A stretch of 64,000 nucleotides of DNA from Gemmatimonadaceae bacterium (GCA_019186945.1 JABAQJ010000001.1:248001-312000); one strand, 5' to 3'; counted from the first letter of the stretch, positions 17,198 to 27,076 are shown. Notes: generated from the letters alone by a model not told the origin. Numbers and translations: made by a program.

Positions 17198-19279
17198 TCA
17201 CCGTGTGCCGTCGGACGAGGTGGCCCGCACTGTCGGTCTGGTGCTGTACTTGTCGAACCACGCCCGCAGGTACAAGTGCGTCCGCAGGAAGTTCGAGGGC
17301 GTACTGGTCGTGCCGTGGTATTCGTTGTTGAACCTGATGAGCGCCGAGGGAACACCGCGGTACTTGAGCGCTCGATAGAACTCCTCGGACTGCGGCATGG
17401 GAGTGCGCAGATCCAGAATGCCCGTCATCAGGATCGTCGGCGTCTTCACGTTACCGACGTACATGATGGGCGATCGCGTCAGGTACTCGCTCGGATCTTC
17501 CCAGAAGGGCTTCTCGAAAGTCTGGTACCAGCCAGCGCCATCCGTCTGTCCCACGAAACTCATCCAGTTGATGACCGGGCAGAGCGATGCAGCCGCGGCG
17601 AAGCGATCCGTGTGACCAACGACCCATGCCGTCAGCACGCCGCCGCCCGAACAGCCGTACACGAACATGTTCTTCGCGTCCACGTAGCCGCGGCCGACAA
17701 CCGTATCCACACCAGCCATTAGGTCGTCGAAGTCCTTTCCCGGGTAGGCGTTTCTGATCAGGTCAGTGAACTTGTTACCATAACCTGTACTGCCGCGCGG
17801 ATTCGTATAGAGCACGACATAGCCCTCGGCGGCTTGCAGCTGCCGCGCGTAGTTGAAGCTGACATTGAACATCGCTTGCGGGCCGCCATGGATCTCGAGG
17901 ATCAGGGGATACTGTTTCTGCGGGTCGAATCCGGGCGGCTTTACGATCCAACCCTGGATCCTGAGTCCGTCACTGGACGTGTACCAGACTTCCTCTGTCT
18001 GGGCCAGCGACTTCCCGGCCAGCACGTCGTCATTGACGTTCGTGAGCTGCGTTAAGGCGCTCGCCGCTCCGGTTTTCGGGATAGCGAAGGTGACGACGTC
18101 GCCAGGCCTGAGCGACGTGGCGCGTGTGCCGACGGCGACACCCGTGCCGCTGATGTCGCTGACGTTGAGCATGTGCGTTCCGGTCGTCACCGGCCGTACC
18201 TGTCCGGCGACCGACGCGAAATACAGGTTCTCGGTCCCCTCGCTCTGCACGTTGAAGTACACACCGCTCGCGTCAGGCGCCCAGCGTACGCCGGACATGG
18301 GACGGTCGAGGTTCCCGGAGATCGTCCGACGGCCCGATCCATCGGCATTCATCACCATCAGTCTCGTGTCCGGCCAGGCCGAGTGGTCGATCGAGTCGGC
18401 CGACATGAAGGCGATGTACTTCCCGTCCGGCGAGAACACGGGGTTGTTGTCCGACCCCGGATGATGCGTGATTCGCCTGATTTCGGCGGTTTCGGTATTG
18501 GCCAGGTAGATCTCCGACTCGGTCCCGCGGCCGATCCACGCGCGGTCTGCGTCGGGCACGCGGTAGGACGAGAACGCAACCCACTTGCTGTCTGCCGAAT
18601 AGTTAGGCGCCGAGGCATTCCAGTCGCCGGATGTAACCTGGCGGGGCGTACCGCCGTCCGCGGGAATCACGAAGATCTGGCGATAGCCTTCGTCGGTGAA
18701 GCCGATGCGATCGGACCGGAAGGCGATTCGCGTGACGATCTTCGGCGGGTCGACCCACTTCGCGCCCTTCGGTGGCGAGGGCATGGGGATCCGGAAATCC
18801 GCCAGCTGCTGCGGTGCCGGGACCATCATCGTGAACGCGATCGACTTGCCGTCCGGTGACCATTCGATATCGGACGGCGACTCCGTCAGGCGCGAGATCT
18901 GGGTCGTTGCGCCTTCCGCGTCCATCCAGCGCACCCAGATCTGCGATCCACTCGGCTCTCCTTTGGCGATGTAGGCTATGCGCTTGCCGTCCGGTGACCA
19001 CTGGACGTTCGCGCCTTGCACCAGCGCTCGTTGGCGCGAGCCGTCCGCGTTCATGAGCCAGAGGCTGCTCTCCCACCGGTCGTTCAACTTGTCCACCCAG
19101 CGGCGCGTGAAGACGATCTGCGTGCCATCCGGGGAGAGCTGCGGAGCCTGGACCTCTTCCCAGTCCAGGTATTGCTCGACCGCGATCCTGGATAGCGGCT
19201 GTTGTGCGGGGAGCGTAGTACCCGCACACAGTGCCACGAGTGTGCCGGCAGTCAGCGAGGCGGAGCGTGCGACCTTCAT
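17198..19279 (-). CDS. secreted S9 (prolyl oligopeptidase-type) serine peptidase
   Basis: Encodes 693 residues with a signal peptide (about 1-26, cleaved near LPAQ). The first two thirds is a beta-propeller built of WD40/TolB-like repeats (WSPDGKRIAY, FSPDGKYIAF). The C-terminal alpha/beta-hydrolase domain has nucleophile S544 in YGCSGGG, D623 in GILDLRTP and H655 in EYHGTT, a full triad. It resembles acylaminoacyl or dipeptidyl peptidases that cleave short peptides in the periplasm. It lies 90 bases after the susD stop on the same strand, with a strong hairpin between, so it may be partly uncoupled from the SusCD transcript. Peptide import by SusCD and peptide cleavage here would fit together. 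Confidence 0.92.
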   Translation of the reverse strand: MKVARSASLTAGTLVALCAGTTLPAQQPLSRIAVEQYLDWEEVQAPQLSPDGTQIVFTRRWVDKLNDRWESSLWLMNADGSRQRALVQGANVQWSPDGKRIAYIAKGEPSGSQIWVRWMDAEGATTQISRLTESPSDIEWSPDGKSIAFTMMVPAPQQLADFRIPMPSPPKGAKWVDPPKIVTRIAFRSDRIGFTDEGYRQIFVIPADGGTPRQVTSGDWNASAPNYSADSKWVAFSSYRVPDADRAWIGRGTESEIYLANTETAEIRRITHHPGSDNNPVFSPDGKYIAFMSADSIDHSAWPDTRLMVMNADGSGRRTISGNLDRPMSGVRWAPDASGVYFNVQSEGTENLYFASVAGQVRPVTTGTHMLNVSDISGTGVAVGTRATSLRPGDVVTFAIPKTGAASALTQLTNVNDDVLAGKSLAQTEEVWYTSSDGLRIQGWIVKPPGFDPQKQYPLILEIHGGPQAMFNVSFNYARQLQAAEGYVVLYTNPRGSTGYGNKFTDLIRNAYPGKDFDDLMAGVDTVVGRGYVDAKNMFVYGCSGGGVLTAWVVGHTDRFAAAASLCPVINWMSFVGQTDGAGWYQTFEKPFWEDPSEYLTRSPIMYVGNVKTPTILMTGILDLRTPMPQSEEFYRALKYRGVPSALIRFNNEYHGTTSTPSNFLRTHLYLRAWFDKYSTRPTVRATSSDGTR

Positions 19280-19334
19280 GGGGCCTCCCGTGAAACGCGC
19301 TCGTTAGGGTTGCGCAACGTCTTGCCCGAGGCGA

Positions 19335-19361
19335 GAACGGCGGCCGTCCGGGCCGCCGTTC
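19335..19361. terminator. strong hairpin between susD and the S9 peptidase gene
   Basis: Eleven-base-pair stem GAACGGCGGCC / GGCCGCCGTTC with a five-base loop, eight bases beyond the susD stop. No T-run follows on the minus strand. It may terminate or attenuate transcription into the peptidase gene or protect the susCD messenger. Confidence 0.6.
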
Positions 19362-19369
19362 GTATCGTC

Positions 19370-20629
19370 TCAGGATGTCTGTTTCAGGTTCGGGTTATTG
19401 TCGAGTTCTGTGCGCGGGACTGGATAACACACCTGCGTGCCGACCGATCCGAAACCGGTTCTCCAGTAGGGACTGCCGGCTACCGGAACGTACCGCGATG
19501 CCGCGACGGGCTGGCGTCGCCAATCCGCCATGCGCTTTCCCTCGAGCCAGAAGTCGTAGCCCTTCTGGAAGAACAGTTCGGCGAGGATCGAGGCTGCGTC
19601 GGTCGGGCCGGAGTACGGTTGCTGCTGTGCCGCCGCACGCTGGCGATCGATCAGGGCAAGCTGCTGATTCGCGTCGCCCGACGCTTCGGCAACGATGTAC
19701 TCGGCTTCGAGCTTGGATGCCAGCCGGATCGGTGCCGCGTAGGTTGGAAACTTCTGCTGCACGTAGAACGGTCCCGCGGCCTGATCGACGGCCGTGAACT
19801 TGTGCTGTCCCGGCGCCAGGAAGGTCACGCGCGGGTCCGTCGTCTGATAATACGGCGGGACGCTGATCGTGCCGCGGTCGACCGTGAAGCGCCACATCGT
19901 GTTCGACAAGCGCGCCCTGTTCGCCAGGTCGTCGGTGAAGTTCATGTTGAAGCTGAAGCCCGCGGGCACCGCGCTGGCATCGGCCGTGGCGCCGGCCTTG
20001 TCGCCCTTCTGCAACTTCGCCCGCGCGCGCCCGACCAGTGACAAGCGAGCGAGCGCCAGCCCGTCAGTCGTCCCGTTCGCCGTTCCCACGTCGACCGCCC
20101 TGTTGAACCAGAAAATCGCGGAGTCGAGGAGTTGCGTTGTGTTGAGTGCCGGTCCGGCGTTGAGCGTGCCGCTGCAGAAGTCGATGGCGAGATAGAGGAT
20201 GCTGTACGCACGGAACGCCGCACCACGCGCGATGTTGATGTTCGTAGTCGGAGATGGGAGGTTCAGGTCGAGCAGGATTTTCCCGGAAGCCGCCACCAGC
20301 TGCAACCCGGCCCAGCGGGCCGCGAGCGTGGGATTGTCGACCGACACCTCCCGTTTCCCGAATTCGTTCTGGCTGGAACTGGTCTCGATGATGTACGTCT
20401 CGCCAGTGAAGTGCGATTCGAACATCGCCGTCATCCCCATCTCGGTGACGAAGTTCTGCTGCACCGTCGCGGCAAGCGCTCCTGCCGCTTCGGCCGGGTT
20501 GACCGTTCCCGCGTCGATCACGTTCGGGTTGGTAACTTCGAGGAACTTGTCGCCGCAGGCGGTGGCGCCGAAGAGTACGAGGGCGCCCGCCACAGTGCGC
20601 GAGACCGCGCGTCGGATCTGGATGCTCAT
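19370..20629 (-). CDS. SusD/RagB-family outer-membrane lipoprotein
   Basis: Encodes 419 residues from the ATG at 20629, preceded by GAGAGGACC. The lipoprotein signal ends at LFGATAC followed by GDKFLEVTNPNV, the usual SusD opening. The helical middle (TPR-like) and the C-terminal ELFFQKGYDFWLEGKRMADW motif, close to the family R-x-ELAxEGxRxxDxxR pattern, support the call. It should act as the lid and substrate-binding partner of the SusC channel encoded 16 bases upstream. The ligand (glycan or peptide) is not evident; the adjacent S9 peptidase hints at peptides. Confidence 0.9.
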   Translation of the reverse strand: MSIQIRRAVSRTVAGALVLFGATACGDKFLEVTNPNVIDAGTVNPAEAAGALAATVQQNFVTEMGMTAMFESHFTGETYIIETSSSQNEFGKREVSVDNPTLAARWAGLQLVAASGKILLDLNLPSPTTNINIARGAAFRAYSILYLAIDFCSGTLNAGPALNTTQLLDSAIFWFNRAVDVGTANGTTDGLALARLSLVGRARAKLQKGDKAGATADASAVPAGFSFNMNFTDDLANRARLSNTMWRFTVDRGTISVPPYYQTTDPRVTFLAPGQHKFTAVDQAAGPFYVQQKFPTYAAPIRLASKLEAEYIVAEASGDANQQLALIDRQRAAAQQQPYSGPTDAASILAELFFQKGYDFWLEGKRMADWRRQPVAASRYVPVAGSPYWRTGFGSVGTQVCYPVPRTELDNNPNLKQTS

Positions 20630-20645
20630 ATGGTCCTCTCGCGGG

Positions 20646-23600
20646 TCAGAAGTTGATGTCGAAGCGCAGCATGGCACGCCGCGGAGTAGGTAACGTAAAG
20701 AAGTCTGCGCGTGAGAAGTTGCCGCTGTCCGTGATCACTTCGGGATCCGGTCCTTCGTAGTCCGTCCAGAGCCGGAGGTTCTGCATGGCGAAGGTCACGG
20801 TTGCTCCCTCGACGATGTCGCGCATCGCAGTCAGGAACCGCTTGGGGACGCTATACGCAGCCGAGAGTTCGCGGAAGCGAACGAAGTCGCCCGGCTGTTC
20901 CCAGGCCTCGTACACGTCATTCTGGGTTGCGACGGCGCCAGATACGGTCACGAACGCCGGCTTGCCGGGCGTGTCGTTGCCGTACCGACGCAGCCGTTCG
21001 CGACGCGAAAGTCGCTTGGGGTCGAGTCGGTTGGCGGATCGCACCAGCTGCGTCTCTCTGTAGAAATCGGTGAAATTGTCGGTGATGAAGTCGCGCTTGG
21101 CGTCCACGAGCGCGGTGATGCGGAAATCGCGGAACACGGTGAACGTGTTGGACACGTTCCACTCGAACGTCGGATAGAGGTTTCCGACCGGCGAAACGGT
21201 ATCGGCGACGACGACCTTGCCTGTCGCCTCGTCGATGGACTGAATGCGCTTCGAGACGTAGACGCCCAGCTGCTGGCCGAGCATGGCGCGCGTGTGACTG
21301 AAGCTGCCGCCAGGCGCAAATGCGGCCACGCCGCCCAAGTCGGTCAATTCGTTCTTGAGCGTGTTCGCGGCCAGTCGGATATCCCACCCGAGGTTACGCA
21401 TCTGGAACAGCGCTGCGTTGATGCCGATCTCGAAGCCGCTGTTCTGTACGGAACCGATGTTCTGCAGCGGATTGGCGGCAGCGCCGAGTTGCGTGTAGCC
21501 GAGCGACGGCGCAATGGGCTTGGCGATGATCAGGTCGTTGGTGGTCTTCCTGTAGTAGGTCAGTTCGGCGCTCACGCGGTCTCGCCAGAAGCCAGCGTCC
21601 ATGCCGACTTCGAACTCCGTGCCGCGTTCAGGCTTCAGATCCGCGTTCCCGGGGTTTCCCGGATTGGCTCCGTTCAGCGTCACGCCCGCGATGTTGTATG
21701 GTGCGGCAACGAGGATGTTGAGCGCGGCGCCCGGAGCCGGTGACCGACCCGTCGTTCCCCACGCTGCCCGCAGGCGCAGGCTGTTGAAGTACTTCTGCAT
21801 CCCGCTGAAGAACGGCTCGTCGGAGATGGTCCACGATGCGCCGAGCTTCGGCAGCACGAACGATGGCGCCGCGGACCCGAAAGCGGAGTTCTTGTCGACG
21901 CGCAGGGCGCCCTGGACGAAGAGGCGGTTCTCGTAACCCAGCTGCAACTGCCCAAGATATCCGAACTGCTTCTGTTGCGTCTGCTGGCTTCCGCCGGTCG
22001 TGGTTGCAGCCGAGTTTACCGAGTTGTTCGCGTTCGTGACGAAGCCCACGCCACGTGAACTAGTCACCGTGTTTCGCGAGGATACGACCTGCAACCCGGC
22101 CGACAGGTTGGCTTCCCATTGCGAGCGGCTGCCGAACGTCTTGCGGGCGTTCCCGAGGTAATCGACAGTGTAACGCTCGGCGCCGCGCGCCTGGCGGTTC
22201 ATCTGCCCGAGATCCACCTGGCCGCCATACCAGGTACTGTCGTTCTTCGGAAAGAACTCGAACTGCTCGTCGGACGCGTAGTCCGTTCCGACGGTCAGGC
22301 GGTTCGTAAACCACGGGTACGGGAGATAGCTCGCCGTGATGTTGCTGGTCACGCGGTGAGTCAGGAGCTGGTTGTTGATGCTCTTGATCGCGTTGGAGTG
22401 CCTGTTGAACCCGAACCATCCGTCGGCGCTGTTGGCCGGGTTGTCCGACCGCGTGAGGGGTGAGCCGAGCAGGGCCCCGGCGATCCACCCGTACAGCGAG
22501 TTGTCGAGATTCGGCAGGCGCGTCCGGTTCTGCGCGAGGCCAAGGCCGACATCGAGGGTGAGTCGCGAATCCGGGACGAAGTTGAAGTTCGAGCGGACGT
22601 TGTACTTGGCGTTATTGTTGTTTGGCAGCGTGCCTTCTGCTGTCGTGGTGCCAGCAGACAGGTTGTAGCCGTAGTTCTGGCCGCCGCCACGCCCGTTCCA
22701 GCTGACGGTCAGGTCGTTGCCCGTCCGGAGTACCGGATACCGCCTCCAGACGTTGTCGTGCACGAGCGTCCCCACCGCCTGCCCACGGCAAAGTGGGTTG
22801 GTGCTCGTCGGGGCGACGAGTGCCGCGGTGCAGTTTCCGTAACTGTCGTCCGGGTAGAAGTTCTGGTCGACGCTCCCGAACTCGGCCCGCACCGACTGCG
22901 AGAAGCGGTTGGAGCCGGGGCGGCCTTTCTTGGTGATGATCTGGATTACGCCAGCGGAGGCATCGGCGCCGTAGAGCGTTGCGGCTGCCGGTCCCTTGAC
23001 GACTTCGACGCTCTCGATTTCATCGGGATTGAGGTCGTTCATGCGGTCGTAGGACTGGCCGCTCACGTTCCCGTTGATCGCTCCTTCATTGATGCGCACG
23101 CCATCCACGAACAGCAGGGGCTGGTTGGACAGGTTGATCGACGCGGCACCGCGGATGCGGATGGTCTTCGCGGATCCGATGACGCCGGAGTTGGCGCTCA
23201 CGGCGACGCTCGGTATGCGCGATTGCAGCAGTTCGCCGACGTTCTTGACCGGCGCTTCCTTCACGAGTTGCGGCACGGTCAGCGATGCCACCTGCGCCGA
23301 CTGCGCGCGCCGCTCCTGGTTGCCGGCGGTTCCCGTCACGACCACCTCGGAGAGCGATACCAGAGACTGCGCCAGCTGGAAATTGACCGTATGCGTCTGG
23401 CCGGCGACGACGCGAAGCGTGTCGCCGGATGCCTTGTAGCCGAGTCGGAAGGTCTGCAGCGTGACTCTGCCGGGCCGAACGTTGGTGAGTCGATATTCAC
23501 CCGTTGCGCTGGTCTGCGTCGTGAGCGCCGTTCCGGCGATCGCGACGCGCACATCGGCGAGCGGGGCGCTGCTGGCGGCGTCCGTCACCTTGCCGACGAT

Positions 23601-23681
23601 CGTCCCGGTTTGCGCCGTGGCTGCTGCGGGCAGCAGGAGCACGGCTAGCGCGGAACGCACGAGCCTTACACGCGAATACAT
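20646..23681 (-). CDS. SusC/RagA-family TonB-dependent outer-membrane transporter
   Basis: Encodes 1011 residues from the ATG at 23681, which follows GGAGGTGTCC. After the signal peptide (about 1-24) comes a carboxypeptidase-regulatory-like domain (GTIVGKVTDAASSAPLADV), then the TonB plug (LSEVVVTGTAGNQERRAQ to ATLYGADASAGVIQI), then the 22-strand barrel ending in a terminal phenylalanine (MLRFDINF). It should import a large ligand across the outer membrane with energy from TonB and form a pedal-bin complex with the SusD protein that follows. Regulation is not visible; a G-rich tract lies just upstream of the gene. Confidence 0.93.
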   Translation of the reverse strand: MYSRVRLVRSALAVLLLPAAATAQTGTIVGKVTDAASSAPLADVRVAIAGTALTTQTSATGEYRLTNVRPGRVTLQTFRLGYKASGDTLRVVAGQTHTVNFQLAQSLVSLSEVVVTGTAGNQERRAQSAQVASLTVPQLVKEAPVKNVGELLQSRIPSVAVSANSGVIGSAKTIRIRGAASINLSNQPLLFVDGVRINEGAINGNVSGQSYDRMNDLNPDEIESVEVVKGPAAATLYGADASAGVIQIITKKGRPGSNRFSQSVRAEFGSVDQNFYPDDSYGNCTAALVAPTSTNPLCRGQAVGTLVHDNVWRRYPVLRTGNDLTVSWNGRGGGQNYGYNLSAGTTTAEGTLPNNNNAKYNVRSNFNFVPDSRLTLDVGLGLAQNRTRLPNLDNSLYGWIAGALLGSPLTRSDNPANSADGWFGFNRHSNAIKSINNQLLTHRVTSNITASYLPYPWFTNRLTVGTDYASDEQFEFFPKNDSTWYGGQVDLGQMNRQARGAERYTVDYLGNARKTFGSRSQWEANLSAGLQVVSSRNTVTSSRGVGFVTNANNSVNSAATTTGGSQQTQQKQFGYLGQLQLGYENRLFVQGALRVDKNSAFGSAAPSFVLPKLGASWTISDEPFFSGMQKYFNSLRLRAAWGTTGRSPAPGAALNILVAAPYNIAGVTLNGANPGNPGNADLKPERGTEFEVGMDAGFWRDRVSAELTYYRKTTNDLIIAKPIAPSLGYTQLGAAANPLQNIGSVQNSGFEIGINAALFQMRNLGWDIRLAANTLKNELTDLGGVAAFAPGGSFSHTRAMLGQQLGVYVSKRIQSIDEATGKVVVADTVSPVGNLYPTFEWNVSNTFTVFRDFRITALVDAKRDFITDNFTDFYRETQLVRSANRLDPKRLSRRERLRRYGNDTPGKPAFVTVSGAVATQNDVYEAWEQPGDFVRFRELSAAYSVPKRFLTAMRDIVEGATVTFAMQNLRLWTDYEGPDPEVITDSGNFSRADFFTLPTPRRAMLRFDINF

Positions 23682-24048
23682 GGACACCTCCGAACTCGTT
23701 ATGGGGCGGGGGGGAGGGGAGAGGGAGGAAGCGCGAACCGATGCACGCGTCCCGGTTGGGCGTGGGGGCGCCCGAGGCAATTTTTCCTAGTATCCGCTTC
23801 GGGAAACGTTTGTCAATACCGCGTCAATGCGGCGAGCAGCGGGAGTGTGTGCCGGGGACTTGGAAGGATGCACGCGAACCGTGTTGCCGACGGTTGCTGG
23901 CAGCGGCCAGGCATTGCTGTCGGATCGTGGACACCGGAGGACGCGACACGTCGTCGACCTCCGTTCCTGCTGGCGTGGGCAGCGAGCCAGGCGTGACGCG
24001 CGCATCGAGGACGGCCACGGCCGATGGCAATACGCCAGGCCGTGCCGC
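23682..24048. other. leader of susC with a G-rich tract, no gene seen
   Basis: About 370 bases separate the cpATP-grasp gene from susC, both on the minus strand. At 23703-23728 the plus strand carries G-runs of 4, 7, 4 and 3 bases separated by one to three bases, a pattern able to form a G-quadruplex; the susC transcript is correspondingly pyrimidine-rich there. The open frames in this stretch are not convincing. Confidence 0.5.
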
Positions 24049-25389
24049 CTACCTGCGTTCCGCGATGAACGTCGGTACGGTGCTGCCTCCCCCTGCCGTC
24101 ACGTTCAACAGGTCCGCCGTCGAGAGTCGAGTAAGCACGCCCTCCATATACTCGCCATGGCAGACGAAAGGGGCGGTGTCGTACATGCGGTCGTAGATCT
24201 CGACGCGGCCGTCCACCCAGCTTGGGTACGGCTCGCTCGGGACAACGACCTTGTCCTGGACGATGTGCGGCGTCTTCATGGCTTCCTGCACGGCTGCTTC
24301 CCATTCGCCGTGGCTGACCGTCCATCCAAGGACGATTCCCTTGCCGCCGTACTCATCGTTAGGCTTGATGACGAAACGCTCGCGGTGTTCGACGATGTGC
24401 GGAATCAGATCCACGGTCTGCCCGTCATGCGCGGTCTTTCGCTCCTCCACTACTCGCGTCCACGGGATACAGTCGCCGATGCCGCGCCGTTCCTCGGCGT
24501 CGAACATGTCCGCGTTGGCGTCGTCGGAAAGGACCGCCAGTGACGCCTTCTTGTGCAGGATCTTGCAGCGGAAGCCGTCGACCATGCACACCGCACCGTC
24601 CCGCACGGCGCGCACCACGGGCGAGTCCAGGCCGCAGGTATCGATCAGCTCGCTGATCAGCACGCGCTTGTAAACGAGATCGATGGCCCTGCCACCGGCG
24701 TGCAGCACGCCGCCGCGGTACTCGCAGCGCCGCGGGTCGTCGATTACGCAGGCAATGCCCAGCGACGCGAAATGCCGCCGGTACATCTCGAACTCGGTGA
24801 CTGTCGGTACGTCGTCCCAGTCGAGGATGCCGACAGTAGGAGAGCCGCCGCCGCGGAACTCACGATACGCGTCGAGCAGCACGCCGACGACGCCATGGCG
24901 CGCGGGGATCGGCATCACGTCGTGCGTGCGGGAGAACTGGCGCATCGCCGGCGCGTCGAGAAACGCATCGGACAGCGCATCAGTGTAGGCCGCTCCCGCT
25001 GGCGTCTCTGCGTTGTATTCCGTCAGCCCCAACGCTCCTCTGGCCGGATCCCAGAAGAAGTCGAGCCTGGACGTCGGGCTTGGCCGCGAGTACCCGGTCC
25101 GATCGGCGAGCAGTGTCTCCTCCCAATCGACCAGCTTGAACTGCCCCCGAAACACCGGGTCCGCCATCGCTCGTTCGTATGCCTTGTCGAAGGCGCGCAT
25201 CAGCGGCCGGAGGCGCTGCTGCAACGATCGATATTGCGCCAGCGTAAGGAATCGCGGTCGAAGCACCGTGCACAACGCGCGGCCGCCGAAGACCAGGCCG
25301 TTCGCGGCAAGGTGCCGCTCTAGGTGGTCGTGGGTCCCCTCGGCGATCTCCGCCGTGAGCAGGTCGTGGTAACCGGCGGCGGTACTCAT
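24049..25389 (-). CDS. circularly permuted ATP-grasp-like protein
   Basis: Encodes 446 residues. The sequence resembles circularly permuted ATP-grasp ligases of the glutathionylspermidine-synthase type: LTEYNAETPAGAAYTDA in the first half, a central VYKRVLISELID, and RFVIKPNDEYGGKGIVLGW near the C-terminus as the ATP-binding loop. Such enzymes form amide bonds between a carboxylate and an amine. No separate amidase domain is present. It is the last gene of a four-gene minus-strand unit, 25 bases after a second, conventional ATP-grasp gene. The substrate is unknown. Confidence 0.75.
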   Translation of the reverse strand: MSTAAGYHDLLTAEIAEGTHDHLERHLAANGLVFGGRALCTVLRPRFLTLAQYRSLQQRLRPLMRAFDKAYERAMADPVFRGQFKLVDWEETLLADRTGYSRPSPTSRLDFFWDPARGALGLTEYNAETPAGAAYTDALSDAFLDAPAMRQFSRTHDVMPIPARHGVVGVLLDAYREFRGGGSPTVGILDWDDVPTVTEFEMYRRHFASLGIACVIDDPRRCEYRGGVLHAGGRAIDLVYKRVLISELIDTCGLDSPVVRAVRDGAVCMVDGFRCKILHKKASLAVLSDDANADMFDAEERRGIGDCIPWTRVVEERKTAHDGQTVDLIPHIVEHRERFVIKPNDEYGGKGIVLGWTVSHGEWEAAVQEAMKTPHIVQDKVVVPSEPYPSWVDGRVEIYDRMYDTAPFVCHGEYMEGVLTRLSTADLLNVTAGGGSTVPTFIAERR

Positions 25390-25414
25390 GATGTCGTCGT
25401 TGGTGGAAGGGGCT

Positions 25415-26344
25415 TCATCCGAACAGCGAGCGCCACGACATCTCCTTGAGTTGCGGTTTGGGGTTGAGTGCCCGGTCGATCGCGAGGTCCGCCATGGCTT
25501 TCACTACCCACTCGAAGTAGTGCGGCGTGAGCGAGTAGATGTCCATGTCCGGAGCGCAGTTCATGAAGTCGATCGCGTACGGCACGCCGTCCTTCACCGC
25601 GAACTCCGCCGAGTTCATGTCGTAGCCCAGTGCGTGACACAGCTTGCGGGCATCTCCTACGATGCGCTCGCGCAGCGTCGGCGTCAGGTAGGCATCGTTG
25701 ACGTGGTATTTCCGGGCCTTCGGGTCGTACTGGATTGGCTGGATCGTGTCCCTGCCAATGCAGATGCAACGAACGAACTGGTCCCACTGCACGAACTCCT
25801 GCACGATCATCGTCAGCAGGCCGGAGTCGTTGTAGTTGCGGATCAGTTCCTCGACGGAGTTGCAAACGTAGACCTCCTTCCATCCGCCACCGTGCGCATC
25901 CTTGAGGATACAGGGCATGCCGACACGTCGAACGATCTCGTCCCAGTCGAGCGGGAAGCGGAGGTTGCGGAGCGATTCCGTCGGCACGATGCCCTTCACG
26001 TAATCCTTGTTCGGCAGCAGGGCCGTCCTGGGCGAGACGCAACCGATCTTCGTTGCCAGCGTGGCGCCGAAGAACTTGTCATCGGCGGACCACATGAACG
26101 GGTTGTTGATGCACGTCTTGCCGTCCAGCACCGCCTTCTTCAGATACGAGCGGTACATCGGCACCTCGTGAGAGATGCGATCGATCAAGACGTCGTACGG
26201 CACTTCGCTGTCGTGGAAGTCCCCGCCCAATTGCGCGAACTCGGCGATTACGCCCCGATCGCGCGAGTTCACTTCCTTGAGGAATTCGGGCGGCCAGCTC
26301 CACTCGCGCCCGACGATCATCCCGACTCGTTTGAGCTGTGACAT
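25415..26344 (-). CDS. ATP-grasp protein (RimK-like fold)
   Basis: Encodes 309 residues. The N-terminus MSQLKRVGMIVGREWSWPPE starts a preATP-grasp domain. The middle holds CINNPFMWSADDKFFGATLA and MPCILKDAHGGGWKEVYV, an ATP-grasp lid with lysine and glycine loop. The end has YDMNSAEFAVKDGVPYAIDF followed by MNCAPDMD, where the acidic and asparagine residues would bind magnesium. It should ligate a carboxylate to an amine or thiol. The start ATG shares a base with the stop of the esterase gene at 26344, so the two are translationally coupled. Confidence 0.82.
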   Translation of the reverse strand: MSQLKRVGMIVGREWSWPPEFLKEVNSRDRGVIAEFAQLGGDFHDSEVPYDVLIDRISHEVPMYRSYLKKAVLDGKTCINNPFMWSADDKFFGATLATKIGCVSPRTALLPNKDYVKGIVPTESLRNLRFPLDWDEIVRRVGMPCILKDAHGGGWKEVYVCNSVEELIRNYNDSGLLTMIVQEFVQWDQFVRCICIGRDTIQPIQYDPKARKYHVNDAYLTPTLRERIVGDARKLCHALGYDMNSAEFAVKDGVPYAIDFMNCAPDMDIYSLTPHYFEWVVKAMADLAIDRALNPKPQLKEMSWRSLFG

Positions 26345-27075
26345 CAGTCATGTCCTCCCACGTACGTGACGATCATGCGTTCCCAATAGGGCCAGTCGTG
26401 AGCATGTCCATCCCAGACGCGGAGCGCATTGCCGATCCCGCGCTTCCACATCAGGGCGCTGAAGTCGCAGTTCTCGTCGAAGTGCGGGTCCCCGCGGCCG
26501 ATGGCGAGGATGATATCCATGCGGCGGAGCGCATCGAGGCGCCGCGGATCCTTCTCGTGCTGGACGAAGTCGAACGGATTGCAGGCATAGACGTTGGCGT
26601 CGGAGTAGCCTCCCGTCATGCCCTTGATGTCGTAAGTGCCGCTCATCCCGATAAGTCGATGGAAGAGCCCAGGGTTGCGCAGAGCGATCGAGGCGGCGTG
26701 GAAGGCGCCGAACGACGCGCCGGTGGCGATGACGAACTGATTGTCGTTCACGTGCCGCATGAACGGAAGCAGTTCGTCGCGAATGTAGGCGTCATAGCGC
26801 AGGTGCAGCCACGCCCGGTGGCCTGGATGCGCCTTCTTGTCGTACCAGGATGCGTCGTGATTGTGGTCCGGACACCAGAGCTGGATCCATCCCTTCTCGA
26901 TGTGCTCTCGCAGCACGTCCGGCATGTACCGGTTCGGCCACTCGTTATGGTTCCCCATCGTCGTGGGGAAAGCGATCAGGTGCGCGCCGCCATGCCCGAA
27001 CCATCGCACGTGCATCTCGCGCCCGACCGCCGGGCTGTACCAGACCCTGTGTTGTCCAGGAACTCGCGTGCTCAT
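26344..27075 (-). CDS. alpha/beta-hydrolase, esterase-D-like
   Basis: Encodes 243 residues and no signal peptide, so it is probably cytoplasmic. The nucleophile elbow is GASFGA with S121, and DGHAHDWPYW near the C-terminus supplies the histidine. The overall pattern matches the putative esterase (Esterase D) family, which includes carbohydrate esterases and enterochelin esterase relatives. It sits between another esterase (one base upstream) and an ATP-grasp ligase (overlapping stop and start), so it probably hydrolyses an ester or amide made in the same pathway. The substrate is unknown. Confidence 0.82.
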   Translation of the reverse strand: MSTRVPGQHRVWYSPAVGREMHVRWFGHGGAHLIAFPTTMGNHNEWPNRYMPDVLREHIEKGWIQLWCPDHNHDASWYDKKAHPGHRAWLHLRYDAYIRDELLPFMRHVNDNQFVIATGASFGAFHAASIALRNPGLFHRLIGMSGTYDIKGMTGGYSDANVYACNPFDFVQHEKDPRRLDALRRMDIILAIGRGDPHFDENCDFSALMWKRGIGNALRVWDGHAHDWPYWERMIVTYVGGHD

Positions 27076-27076
27076 A

